A DNA stretch of 17,371 nucleotides from Bacteroidales bacterium (GCA_025350365.1 JANXXY010000175.1:1-17371), one strand, 5' to 3'; shown: positions 1 through 7,914, numbered from the stretch's first letter. Translations and numbers: made by a program. Notes: generated by a model not told the origin, from the letters alone.

Positions 1-1
1 G

Positions 2-967
2 GGTATAATAGGTTGGGGCGCATTCCGTAATCACGAAAAGTATGATGTTGATGTGACTTCAGGCGCAACTATACAGATAAAACAAACAGCTCTGAATGAA
101 TTGAAAGGAGAACTCCCAAAAGGAAAAATCGGAAAACATGAGATTAGTCGTTTGATCATGGGTGGCAACCTGATAGGTGGTTGGGCGCATTCCCGCGATT
201 TAATTTATGTTCCATCCCTATTTAAAGCATATAATACCGAAAAGAAAGTATATGAGACATTGATTCTGGCAGAAAAAGCGGGCATCAATACTATCAATAT
301 TGGCTTTCCTTCCAATCCTCTAATAGCTAAATACAAGAAAATAACAGGAAGCAAAATCAAAGTGATATCGCAGATAGGCCCTGATATGGAAAAAAATGAC
401 TACTATGTAAATATCAATAAAGCAATAGATTACGGTGTAGATATTTTACAGATCCAGGGTAACTGGTGCGATTGGCTGGTACGAGACAAAAAGATAGATG
501 TCATCTATAAAATGATGGCTAAAATTCGGGATTTGGGTTATACGGCAGGTTTAGCAGCACACTCAATCGAATCGTTGATTACATGTGAAGAAAACGGAAT
601 CATCCCTGATTACTATATGAAAACCATGCACCACGATCAATATTGGTCAGCGCATCCCCGCGAAAACCGCTTCCCGTTTGAAGTGGATGGTAAAGAATAT
701 CTGGATCATAATAGATTTCATAACAATATGTTTTGCTTATTCCCTGAGCGGACTATTGAATTTGTTAATAGGGCGAAGGTTCCGGTAATGGGATTTAAGG
801 TACTGGCAGCAGGAGCTATTGAACCAATAGATGGTTTTAAATGGGCTTTTGAAAATGGCGCCGATTTTATTTGTGTAGGGATGTTCGACTTTCAAATTGT
901 GAATGATGTAAACATAACATTAGACACGTTGAAAAACCTAAAACGCTCACGTCTCTGGTATGGATAA
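2..967 (+). CDS. 3' part of an FMN-binding/aldo-keto-reductase-like oxidoreductase (5' end outside window)
   Basis: The reading frame is open to the left edge: codons from position 2 onward encode GIIGWGAFRNHEKYDVDVTSGAT and continue without a stop. The GTG at 53 is therefore an internal Val, not a start. Residues encoded at 50-70 read DVTSGAT, which matches the D-x-x-SGAT flavinylation motif at the end of FMN_bind domains (NqrC/RnfG type) and is followed by a helix-like stretch, as in that family. From about position 120 a second domain begins. It resembles a TIM barrel of the aldo/keto reductase superfamily: LPKGKIGKHEISRLIMGGN, then AEKAGINTINIG, then AAHSIESL, and finally GADFICVGMFDFQIVND near the end. 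The usual catalytic Asp and Tyr after strand 2 are not apparent (INIGFPSN). A His-rich loop (MHHDQYWSAHPREN) at about 628-666 could bind metal or cofactor. The fold assignment is moderately sure; substrate and pathway are unknown. It converges on the sensor gene to its right. Confidence 0.6.
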   Translation, partial: GIIGWGAFRNHEKYDVDVTSGATIQIKQTALNELKGELPKGKIGKHEISRLIMGGNLIGGWAHSRDLIYVPSLFKAYNTEKKVYETLILAEKAGINTINIGFPSNPLIAKYKKITGSKIKVISQIGPDMEKNDYYVNINKAIDYGVDILQIQGNWCDWLVRDKKIDVIYKMMAKIRDLGYTAGLAAHSIESLITCEENGIIPDYYMKTMHHDQYWSAHPRENRFPFEVDGKEYLDHNRFHNNMFCLFPERTIEFVNRAKVPVMGFKVLAAGAIEPIDGFKWAFENGADFICVGMFDFQIVNDVNITLDTLKNLKRSRLWYG

Positions 968-1006
968 ATTGTCAGATAACTAAATAATAAGTCAAATAGG
1001 GCATTC

Positions 1007-1025
1007 AATCCAAATGCGGATTTTT
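1007..1025 (+). terminator. possible weak intrinsic terminator of the plus-strand gene
   Basis: AATCC (1007-1011) and GGATT (1018-1022) can pair over a six-base loop, and the T-run TTTTT (1021-1025) follows on the plus strand. A competing hairpin, GCATT (1001-1005) with AATGC (1013-1017), overlaps it. The stem is short, so this is tentative. On the minus strand no T-run follows, so it does not clearly serve the convergent gene. Confidence 0.35.
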
Positions 1026-1032
1026 GAAGCTC

Positions 1033-4000
1033 TTAAAAAATTAATTCCCTAAAATTCGGTCGAAAGCCAATAACTAAAATATCATCAACCTGCTCGTAAC
1101 CACCTTTCCATCGATTAATGCGTTCAAGTAATAATCGTTGCTGTTCTTCCATTGGGTACTGATTTATTGTCAGCAATAAATGTCTGAAACGCCGGTATTT
1201 AAATTTTTTTCCTTCAGGTCCACCAAATTGGTCGGCATACCCATCGGAAAATAAATAAATCACATCATCCTCCTGCAATACAATCTGCTTGTTTTCAAAT
1301 GTCTGAATTTCTTCGGTAAGATCATCAAGTCCAACGGAAAACCTTGCCCCTCTGATTTCAGTTATATTATTCTCACGAATCAAATAAATAGGATTTACCG
1401 CTCCCGAAAACTCCAGCACTCTGGATTCTTTGTCAATTACACAAAAGGCGATATCCATTCCGTCCTTTAGGGTAACACTATCCACATCTTTAAAAATTTC
1501 CTCAAACTCTCTGTTCAAAATGTTTAATATATGCGAGGGGTCGTCAATATATTGGTTATGTGTTATTTTACGAAACAATTCAAACCCAATAATGGACATA
1601 AACGCACCTGGAACACCATGGCCGGTACAATCGACGGCTGCAACATATATCTTTTTACCCCGCTCACTAATCCAGAAAAAATCTCCACTTACAATATCTT
1701 TTGGCTGATGTAAAACAAAAGAGTCGGGTAGAATTCTCTTGAAGAGTTTTTCAGAAGGCATCAATGCTTCCTGAATCCTTTTTGCATAATTGATACTGTC
1801 AGTTATGTTTCTGTTTTTGATTGCTAACTGTTCTTTCTGCCGTTCAATTTCAATGGATGCAATTTCTTTCTCCTTTAGTATATGATTGGTTTGTCGTAAG
1901 TTAAAGGTGCGGTAGCGATAAATTACCAAAATAAATACAATAAGAATAAAGATATAAACGTAATATGCCTGAGTCTTCATCCAAAAAGGAGAATCAACAC
2001 TTATGATGATGGAAACACCTTTTTCGTTCCAAATCAAATCATTATTTGACCCCTTTATTTTCAAGGTATAATCACCAGGTTTAAGATTCGAAAAAGTTGC
2101 AGAGTGTTTGGTTCCAATATTAATCCAATCACTTTCGTTATCAGAATAAAACTTATAGGCATAATTATTTTTAGAAGGCACTGTAAAATCAAGCGCTGAA
2201 AAGTTAACTGTAAAAACGTTTGATCGAAACGGAATAACTATTTTTTCCGAAAAAGGATTTTGCATTTCCACTTTTCCGAACTCCGTTATTATTTCAATAG
2301 ATGTCATCACTACTGGTGGAACTATCTTATTATCAACCAATGAGTCGGGAGAAAATATATTCAGACCGGAAACTCCTCCAAAGAAAAGTTCACCCTTTTC
2401 ATTTTGACTGGCAGCATTAAAATTAAACTCATAGTCCTGTAACCCATCAAACACGTCAAAATTACGAATTTGAAATGTTTTGGCATTTATGGAATTAATA
2501 CCTCTGTTTGTGCTAACCCAAACATTCTCTCTTTTGTCAATTTCTATTCCATAAATTAGATTATTCGATAAACCTTCCTTTATTGTAAGGATTTTTAAAG
2601 TTTTATTTTTGGGATTAAATCTATTTAACCCAGAGGCAGTGCCTATCCATAAATTACCTTTAACATCAAACTGCATACAGTAAACGGTTGAACTACTGAA
2701 TAAAAGCTTTTCAGTTGATCCTGATTCAAAATGGGTAAATTTTTCAGTTGATATATTCAAATAATCCAATCCATTATCAGTGCCGATCCAAATATTGCCT
2801 ATACCATCCGGTTTTAAACAATAAACGGTATTATTACATAATGTTTTTTTGTTATCCGGATTATTTAAAAAAGGAAATAAAATCTTTCTTTCCATGTCAA
2901 ATTTAAACAGACCGTGGGTTGTTCCAATCCAATATTTGCCGTTTTTGTCTTTAACAATTGTATTTATCCTATTCTGCAATAGGCCTTCACAACCTGAAAT
3001 ATTCTCTTCACAAAGATTTTTATATTCATTTTTCAAAGGATCATAGTCAATAATACCATTATTAGTTCCAATCCAGAATTTTTCGGGAGAAATTTTATAT
3101 ATGACATGAATTACATTATCATCGTCTATTCCTTTTTTTTGAAAATCAACGACCTTGTTATGTAAGGTTTTATAGTTAAAAATATTAATTCCTTTTCCCC
3201 AGGTCCCTATCCAAACAATATCATTACCATCATTGTATATTGCTCCAATATCATCGGTAGAGAGGCTATATGGTGCATTTTCAGTTGACCGGTAAACCTT
3301 AAATTTTGGCTTACGATTTCCTACCTTAATTAATCCCTTAAATGTACCCAGCCATAAAACTCCCGAACGATCTTCAATTATGGAACGCACAGAAACCTTA
3401 AAGGCATCTGAATTTTTCATTGTTACCGTTTGAAAAGCGCCTGTTTTTTTGTCAAAATAATAAAGTCCATTTGAAGTACCCACCAATAGTTTTCCGAGCT
3501 TATCCTGAAATAAAACATTAATTCGATTATTATTACCTAATTGTGTTGAGTTTGGATCGGGATAAAACCGATGAAATTCTTTCTTGTCGGGGTCAAAAGA
3601 GTTTAAGCCATTGGCTGTACCAATCCATAAAATACCATTTTTATCAACATCGATTGCACGAACCTCGTTATGACTTAAGCTATTTACATTATAATCCAAA
3701 GAAATGTAACGTTTAAACAACTCTAAATCCCGATCAAAAATATTTAGTCCATCTTTTGTTCCAACCCATAACCGACCCTTTTTATCCTCACAAACCGGAA
3801 ATGGAATGTTACCTGCAATAAAATGAAAAACATCATGATAATGAATAAACTTACGGAATGTCTGAGTTTTAGGATCAAATAAATCGAGAGATTTTAGGGT
3901 TTTTATCCATATGCAGTTTTTTGAGTCTATAAAAATATTAAGAACTACATTGTCAGATAAAGAACTACTCTTAAGAGGATCATGAGAATAACATTTGAAC

Positions 4001-4344
4001 TGTGCATTTTTTACGTCAAAGCAATTTAATCCTTTGTTCGTTGCAATCCACAAAACCCCGTTTTTATCTTCTTTTATCTCATTAATATAATTATTTGACA
4101 GAGAGTTATTTTCAAAAAGATCATGCCTGTAATTTACAAATTCATACCCATCATATCTATTTAAACCATCCTCGGTGCCCACCCAAATAAACCCTCTGGA
4201 ATCTTGTAAAATGGCATTAATTTTCGACTGAGACAGACCTTCCGTAACGGTAAAAAGCCGGGTTTCAGGAAAAGTAACCTGACCTGTAAGTAAACAGTGC
4301 GATTGTAATCCGATAATAGCAAGAAAGAAAAAAAGTCGCTTCAT
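1033..4344 (-). CDS. Two-component-type propeller sensor with a SpoIIE/RsbU-like PP2C serine phosphatase output
   Basis: A 1103-residue membrane sensor. Residues 1-21 form a signal peptide (MKRLFFFLAIIGLQSHCLLT). About residues 28-690 hold fourteen copies of a Reg_prop motif of the form (I/L)W(I/V)GTxxGLNxFD, enough for two seven-bladed beta-propellers outside the cytoplasmic membrane. A Y_Y_Y domain follows at about 700-785. A single membrane helix lies at about 793-809 (YYVYIFILIVFILVIY), then a coiled coil at about 818-865. The C-terminal domain is a PP2C phosphatase of the SpoIIE family: SGDFFW with D888, DCTGHG with D905, LFSDG with D1034 and QVDDI with D1087/D1088 are the expected metal-binding acidic positions. 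Many proteins with this extracellular part carry a histidine kinase and often an AraC-type regulator; here neither is present. The likely job is dephosphorylating an anti-sigma-antagonist-like protein in response to an outside signal, but no such partner lies in the window. I see no convincing Bacteroidota -7/-33 promoter in 4345-4520. Confidence 0.88.
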   Translation of the reverse strand: MKRLFFFLAIIGLQSHCLLTGQVTFPETRLFTVTEGLSQSKINAILQDSRGFIWVGTEDGLNRYDGYEFVNYRHDLFENNSLSNNYINEIKEDKNGVLWIATNKGLNCFDVKNAQFKCYSHDPLKSSSLSDNVVLNIFIDSKNCIWIKTLKSLDLFDPKTQTFRKFIHYHDVFHFIAGNIPFPVCEDKKGRLWVGTKDGLNIFDRDLELFKRYISLDYNVNSLSHNEVRAIDVDKNGILWIGTANGLNSFDPDKKEFHRFYPDPNSTQLGNNNRINVLFQDKLGKLLVGTSNGLYYFDKKTGAFQTVTMKNSDAFKVSVRSIIEDRSGVLWLGTFKGLIKVGNRKPKFKVYRSTENAPYSLSTDDIGAIYNDGNDIVWIGTWGKGINIFNYKTLHNKVVDFQKKGIDDDNVIHVIYKISPEKFWIGTNNGIIDYDPLKNEYKNLCEENISGCEGLLQNRINTIVKDKNGKYWIGTTHGLFKFDMERKILFPFLNNPDNKKTLCNNTVYCLKPDGIGNIWIGTDNGLDYLNISTEKFTHFESGSTEKLLFSSSTVYCMQFDVKGNLWIGTASGLNRFNPKNKTLKILTIKEGLSNNLIYGIEIDKRENVWVSTNRGINSINAKTFQIRNFDVFDGLQDYEFNFNAASQNEKGELFFGGVSGLNIFSPDSLVDNKIVPPVVMTSIEIITEFGKVEMQNPFSEKIVIPFRSNVFTVNFSALDFTVPSKNNYAYKFYSDNESDWINIGTKHSATFSNLKPGDYTLKIKGSNNDLIWNEKGVSIIISVDSPFWMKTQAYYVYIFILIVFILVIYRYRTFNLRQTNHILKEKEIASIEIERQKEQLAIKNRNITDSINYAKRIQEALMPSEKLFKRILPDSFVLHQPKDIVSGDFFWISERGKKIYVAAVDCTGHGVPGAFMSIIGFELFRKITHNQYIDDPSHILNILNREFEEIFKDVDSVTLKDGMDIAFCVIDKESRVLEFSGAVNPIYLIRENNITEIRGARFSVGLDDLTEEIQTFENKQIVLQEDDVIYLFSDGYADQFGGPEGKKFKYRRFRHLLLTINQYPMEEQQRLLLERINRWKGGYEQVDDILVIGFRPNFRELIF

Positions 4345-4509
4345 ATCAACATCTCTCTTGCTAATTTAAGGTTTATAAATCAGATTTACAATTGCTCTAA
4401 CCTTCGGACTACGTATTTTTTAATTCAATTGCGTATTCGCCTTTGCTTATAGCTTGATAATTAAGAGTACGCGACCTGATTTATTTTTTGGAGAAATAAT
4501 AATTCGTTT

Positions 4510-4545
4510 AAAATAAAAAAGCGACACAAATAAAATTGAGTCGCT
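4510..4545 (-). terminator. intrinsic terminator after citrate synthase
   Basis: AGCGAC (4520-4525) pairs with GTCGCT (4540-4545), and CAA/TTG can extend the stem inside after one mismatch. In the minus direction the stem is followed by TTTTTTATTTTAA. It lies just past the citrate synthase stop codon. The rest of the gap up to the sensor gene (4345-4509) shows nothing else I can name. Confidence 0.8.
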
Positions 4546-4565
4546 GAATTATCAGGCAATATAAA

Positions 4566-5879
4566 TTATATTTTCTTTGATCGTACTGCAATATTTTCCA
4601 ACATTTCAGTTGTTATCGACTTAGGTCTTTCGAGAGAATACCCCAATGCTCTGTCCCATATAATATTGGCACAAATTCCAATAGACCTGCCAATCCCAAA
4701 CAATACAGTATAAAAATCGTACTCCCTAACTCCATAATACCATTGAATTGCACCAGAGTGAGCATCGACATTTGGCCAGGGGTTCTTTGCCTTACCCTGT
4801 TCCAATAATATTGGCGGAACTATTCGGTAAAGCATGTCAACATACTTTATAATTGTTTCATCGCCAATATGTTTAAGTGCAAATTGATGTTGCAACAAAT
4901 AACGTGGGTCGGTTTTACGTAATACGGCATGTCCGAATCCGGGAATTACCTGTCCTGACTTAAGTGTATCCCAAACAAATTTTTTCATTTCCTCCTCCGA
5001 AGGAACCCTACCTCCCATTTTTTCCATTACATCAAGCAACCATTTTAATACCTCCTGATTAGCCAAACCATGCAAAGGACCAGCCAAACCATTAATCATG
5101 GCCGAAATACATAAATAAATATCTGAAAGGGAACTACCTACAAGGTGTCCTGTGTGAGCGCTTACATTTCCACTTTCGTGATCGGCATGCAAAATAAAGT
5201 GCATGCGCGACACATCATCGTAAGGTTTAGCAATACCCATCATAAAAGCAAAGTTTGCACCAAAATCCAGGAATGGATTACTTTCTATAAATTTTCCATT
5301 CCGATAGATTTTTGCATAAATATAAGTAGCGATTTCAGGAAGTTTAGCCAATAAGTTTAACGAATCTTCGTACATGGGATTCCAATAGTCCTGTTTGCGC
5401 ATTCCTTGTTCATATTTTTTGGCAAAAAGACTTTCACGACTCATAGTAAGAATTGCAGACGAAAACATAGCCATAGGATGGCTGTTTGACGGAAAAGCGT
5501 CGATAACGTCATATACATATCGTGGTAATATGCGACGTTTTGAGAGTTCGTCAATTAATTCCTGAACCTCCGTTTGAGTGGGTAAATCACCAGTAAGCAG
5601 CAAATACAAACAACCTTCAACATAAGGAAATTCGGCGCCGGGCGCCTTTGGTAGCTTTTCGAAAACCTCGGGGAGTGTAAAGCCCCTATATCTGATACCC
5701 TCAGCAGGGTCAAGATTTGAAATATCCGTCACTAAACATTGTATGTCGCGCATCCCTCCAACAATCTGACTTATGGTAACCTGATCCACAACCACATCGC
5801 CATGTTCATCTAATAATCGTTGAGTACGGGGCCGCCAGTTTTCAATTTTTTCGTACAATTTATCTTTCAGGTTCGACAT
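4566..5879 (-). CDS. gltA: Citrate synthase, mitochondrial-like type
   Basis: Condenses oxaloacetate and acetyl-CoA to citrate at the entry of the TCA cycle, in the cytoplasm. It has 437 residues, full length. The catalytic triad is in place: H270 in GPLHGLANQEVL, H317 in PGFGHAVLRKTDPRY and D372 in PWPNVDAHSG; R327 (TDPRY) is the expected oxaloacetate-binding arginine. HADHESGNVSAHT (from about 231), LEQGKAKNPWPNVDAHSG and ALGYSLERPKS are close to the animal mitochondrial enzyme. Usual bacterial citrate synthases instead show GPLHGGAN and GFGHRVY. The NADH-regulated hexameric bacterial form is therefore unlikely. The ATG start gives a normal N-terminus. The gene is separated from eno by a terminator, so it probably has its own promoter. 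TATATTAG at 5933-5940 (minus strand) is one mismatch from the Bacteroidota -7 box TAnnTTTG, but I see no clear -33 element. Confidence 0.95.
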   Translation of the reverse strand: MSNLKDKLYEKIENWRPRTQRLLDEHGDVVVDQVTISQIVGGMRDIQCLVTDISNLDPAEGIRYRGFTLPEVFEKLPKAPGAEFPYVEGCLYLLLTGDLPTQTEVQELIDELSKRRILPRYVYDVIDAFPSNSHPMAMFSSAILTMSRESLFAKKYEQGMRKQDYWNPMYEDSLNLLAKLPEIATYIYAKIYRNGKFIESNPFLDFGANFAFMMGIAKPYDDVSRMHFILHADHESGNVSAHTGHLVGSSLSDIYLCISAMINGLAGPLHGLANQEVLKWLLDVMEKMGGRVPSEEEMKKFVWDTLKSGQVIPGFGHAVLRKTDPRYLLQHQFALKHIGDETIIKYVDMLYRIVPPILLEQGKAKNPWPNVDAHSGAIQWYYGVREYDFYTVLFGIGRSIGICANIIWDRALGYSLERPKSITTEMLENIAVRSKKI

Positions 5880-5970
5880 ATCTCTTATTATTAAATTTTT
5901 AGGGAGTAATGTTTAATGACTAACTTCATGTACTAATATAACAATAAAAAAGATGATTTTGTGCGAATAT

Positions 5971-6010
5971 AAAAATAAAAAAAGGGGCAGTTTTTTATAC
6001 TACCCCTTTT
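5971..6010 (-). terminator. intrinsic terminator after eno
   Basis: AAAAGGGG (5980-5987) pairs perfectly with CCCCTTTT (6003-6010). One mismatch and three more pairs lie further in, and the loop is T-rich. In the minus direction the stem runs into a long T-rich tract (TTTTTATTTTTATA). It sits 17 bases past the eno stop codon. Confidence 0.88.
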
Positions 6011-6026
6011 AAAAACAAAATTAAAT

Positions 6027-7307
6027 TTATTTTTTATAGCCATAGATAGCCAAATCACCAAGTTCTTCCTCAATACGAAGAAGTTGATTATATTTAGCCA
6101 TACGATCGGAACGACTTAGCGAACCTGTTTTTATTTGTCCCGAATTTGTTGCAACAGCAATATCTGCAATTGTAGAATCTTCGGTCTCGCCGGAACGGTG
6201 TGATGTTACAGAAGTATATCCCGCACGATGAGCCATTTCAATTGCATCAAGGGTTTCGGTAAGAGTTCCTATTTGATTGACTTTAATAAGGATTGAATTA
6301 GCACAACCCGTTTCGATACCTTTTCGCAGGTATTCAACATTTGTAACGAACAAATCGTCGCCAACAAGCTGAATTTTTGAACCAATTAAATCTGTTAAAA
6401 TTTTCCATCCGGTCCAGTCATTTTCAGAACAACCGTCTTCGATGGAATCAATTGGGTATTTAGACGCCAGTTCTTTGAGATATTCTGCCTGTTGTTGTGA
6501 ATTACGTTTAACCCCTTTAACGCCTTCAAATTTTGTATAATCATAAATACCGTCTTTGAAGAATTCGCTTGCAGCACAATCCAATCCAATCATAACGTCC
6601 ACTCCCGGTTTATAACCTGCTTTTTCGATTGCAGCAATAATGCTATCCAGAGCTTCTTCGGTACCACCAGCAAAATTTGGAGCAAACCCACCTTCATCTC
6701 CAACAGCAGTACTTAGGTTTTTAGCCTTCAAAATAGATTTTAATGCATGAAAAATTTCTGCTCCTGCACGAAGTCCTTCACGAAACGACTTAGCGCCAAC
6801 CGGACGAATCATGAATTCCTGGAAAGCAATTGGAGCATCGGAATGCGAACCGCCATTAATAATGTTCATCATAGGAACAGGCAATGTTTTCGCATTAGTT
6901 CCACCAATATACCGATACAATGGCAATCCGTGATGATCTGCTGCGGCTTTTGCAACAGCAAGAGAAACCCCCAAAATAGCGTTTGCACCTAGATTACTTT
7001 TTGTTTTAGTACCATCAAGTGCGATCATACAACGATCGATTGCTACCTGATCAACAGCATTCATACCAATAATTTCTTTAGCAATTACTTCGTTTACATT
7101 GTAAACAGCTTTCAAAACTCCTTTTCCAAGGTAGCGCCCTTTGTCACCATCACGAAGCTCAATAGCCTCATTTTCTCCTGTTGAAGCGCCTGAAGGAACA
7201 GCTGCACGACCCTGAGCGCCGCTTGCAAGAACAACTTCAACTTCAACTGTCGGATTGCCACGTGAATCTAAAATTTCACGGGCATGTACACTTATAATTT
7301 CACCCAT
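6027..7307 (-). CDS. eno: Enolase (phosphopyruvate hydratase)
   Basis: Interconverts 2-phosphoglycerate and phosphoenolpyruvate in glycolysis and gluconeogenesis; cytoplasmic, needs Mg2+. It has 426 residues, the usual length. N-terminal REILDSRGNPTVEVEV is canonical. Mg2+ ligands are D243 (IGLDCAASEF), E290 (SIEDGCSENDW) and D317 (VGDDLF). The catalytic acid/base pair is E205 (GDEGGFAPN) with K342 (IKVNQIGT). The signature SHRSGETEDS lies at 369-378. A Cys follows SIEDG where many bacterial enolases have Met; this is not expected to matter. The gene lies 80 bases after rplQ and beyond its terminator. The only promoter-like element in the short leader is TAAGTTTA (7329-7336, minus), one base off the Bacteroidota -7 consensus and touching the terminator tail, so partial read-through from the ribosomal operon is also possible. 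Confidence 0.98.
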   Translation of the reverse strand: MGEIISVHAREILDSRGNPTVEVEVVLASGAQGRAAVPSGASTGENEAIELRDGDKGRYLGKGVLKAVYNVNEVIAKEIIGMNAVDQVAIDRCMIALDGTKTKSNLGANAILGVSLAVAKAAADHHGLPLYRYIGGTNAKTLPVPMMNIINGGSHSDAPIAFQEFMIRPVGAKSFREGLRAGAEIFHALKSILKAKNLSTAVGDEGGFAPNFAGGTEEALDSIIAAIEKAGYKPGVDVMIGLDCAASEFFKDGIYDYTKFEGVKGVKRNSQQQAEYLKELASKYPIDSIEDGCSENDWTGWKILTDLIGSKIQLVGDDLFVTNVEYLRKGIETGCANSILIKVNQIGTLTETLDAIEMAHRAGYTSVTSHRSGETEDSTIADIAVATNSGQIKTGSLSRSDRMAKYNQLLRIEEELGDLAIYGYKK

Positions 7308-7334
7308 AATGTTTATTGTTAATTAGATTAAACT

Positions 7335-7368
7335 TAAAAAAGGGATAAAGTTTACACCATATCCCTTT
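7335..7368 (-). terminator. intrinsic terminator closing the S10-spc-alpha ribosomal cluster
   Basis: AAAGGGATA (7339-7347) and TATCCCTTT (7360-7368) form a perfect nine-base-pair stem with a twelve-base loop. On the minus strand the stem is followed by a run of T. It lies 20 bases past the rplQ stop codon and ahead of eno. Confidence 0.9.
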
Positions 7369-7387
7369 CGTATTGTAGATTGATTTT

Positions 7388-7909
7388 TTATTTATTTTCT
7401 GACGTAGAATCTTCAGCTTTGCTTTTACTTTCCAAAACCTCCTTAACAGCAGCTTTTGCAGCGACTGCTTCGACTGGTTTTTTCTTTGCTGCGCCACGTC
7501 TGCTTTTCTTAACAGCTTTTGCTTTACCTGCAGCAGTACCAAGCATATTTTCATTATAGTCGACCAATTCGATAATACACATATCTGCATTATCACCATG
7601 ACGAAACCCAGTTTTCAAAATACGTGTATAACCGCCAGGTCTGTTCATAATTTTTGGTGACACCTCCCTAAACAATTCAGTTACCGCACTTTTTTCCTGT
7701 AAATAACTAAATACGATACGACGGGAATGTGTGGTATCTTCTTTTGATTTTGTCAAAAGCGGTTCAATATATACTCTCAATGCTTTAGCTTTTGCAATGG
7801 TAGTGGATATTCTTTTTTGAATAATCAACGACGAAGCCATATTTGAAAGTAATGCTTTGCGGTGTGTACTGGTTCTGCCCAGATGATTCCCCGATTTTAA
7901 ATGTCTCAT
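7388..7909 (-). CDS. rplQ: 50S ribosomal protein L17 with Lys/Ala-rich C-terminal tail
   Basis: Large-subunit protein bL17, which lies near the polypeptide exit tunnel. The family core (MRHLKSGNHLGRTSTHRKAL, then PGGYTRILKTGFRHGDNADM) ends near residue 123. The protein is 173 residues, against roughly 116-130 in many bacteria. The extra 50 residues are a low-complexity Lys/Ala/Glu tail (AAGKAKAVKKSRRGAAKKK and onward) that is probably disordered; such tails are familiar in Bacteroidota L17. Last gene of the cluster, five bases after rpoA and just before the terminator, as in the classic alpha operon. Confidence 0.97.
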   Translation of the reverse strand: MRHLKSGNHLGRTSTHRKALLSNMASSLIIQKRISTTIAKAKALRVYIEPLLTKSKEDTTHSRRIVFSYLQEKSAVTELFREVSPKIMNRPGGYTRILKTGFRHGDNADMCIIELVDYNENMLGTAAGKAKAVKKSRRGAAKKKPVEAVAAKAAVKEVLESKSKAEDSTSENK

Positions 7910-7914
7910 TTCTG

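Noticed and set aside
1430..1713. Two open frames on the plus strand antisense to the phosphatase domain
   Set aside because: They are antisense shadows of conserved SpoIIE-domain codons with no family-like sequence.
2500..4300. Repeated short DNA motifs (such as CCAATCCA-like words) as a possible repeat array
   Set aside because: They encode the recurring WIGT/GLN propeller motifs of the sensor protein and are not a DNA-level repeat or CRISPR array.
4345..4509. Possible promoter or regulatory region upstream of the sensor phosphatase
   Set aside because: No TAnnTTTG-like box with a matching -33 element and no clear repeat or palindrome was found, so no site is claimed.
5635..5647. GC-rich repeat GGCGCCGGGCGCC inside an AT-rich region
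   Set aside because: It lies in frame within the citrate synthase gene (Pro-Gly-Ala codons) and is explained by coding; no sign of an insertion or attachment site.
7300..7599. Open frame of 99 codons on the minus strand spanning the end of rplQ and the rplQ-eno gap
   Set aside because: It is a shifted frame of the rplQ tail, crosses the terminator hairpin, overlaps the eno start and resembles no family.
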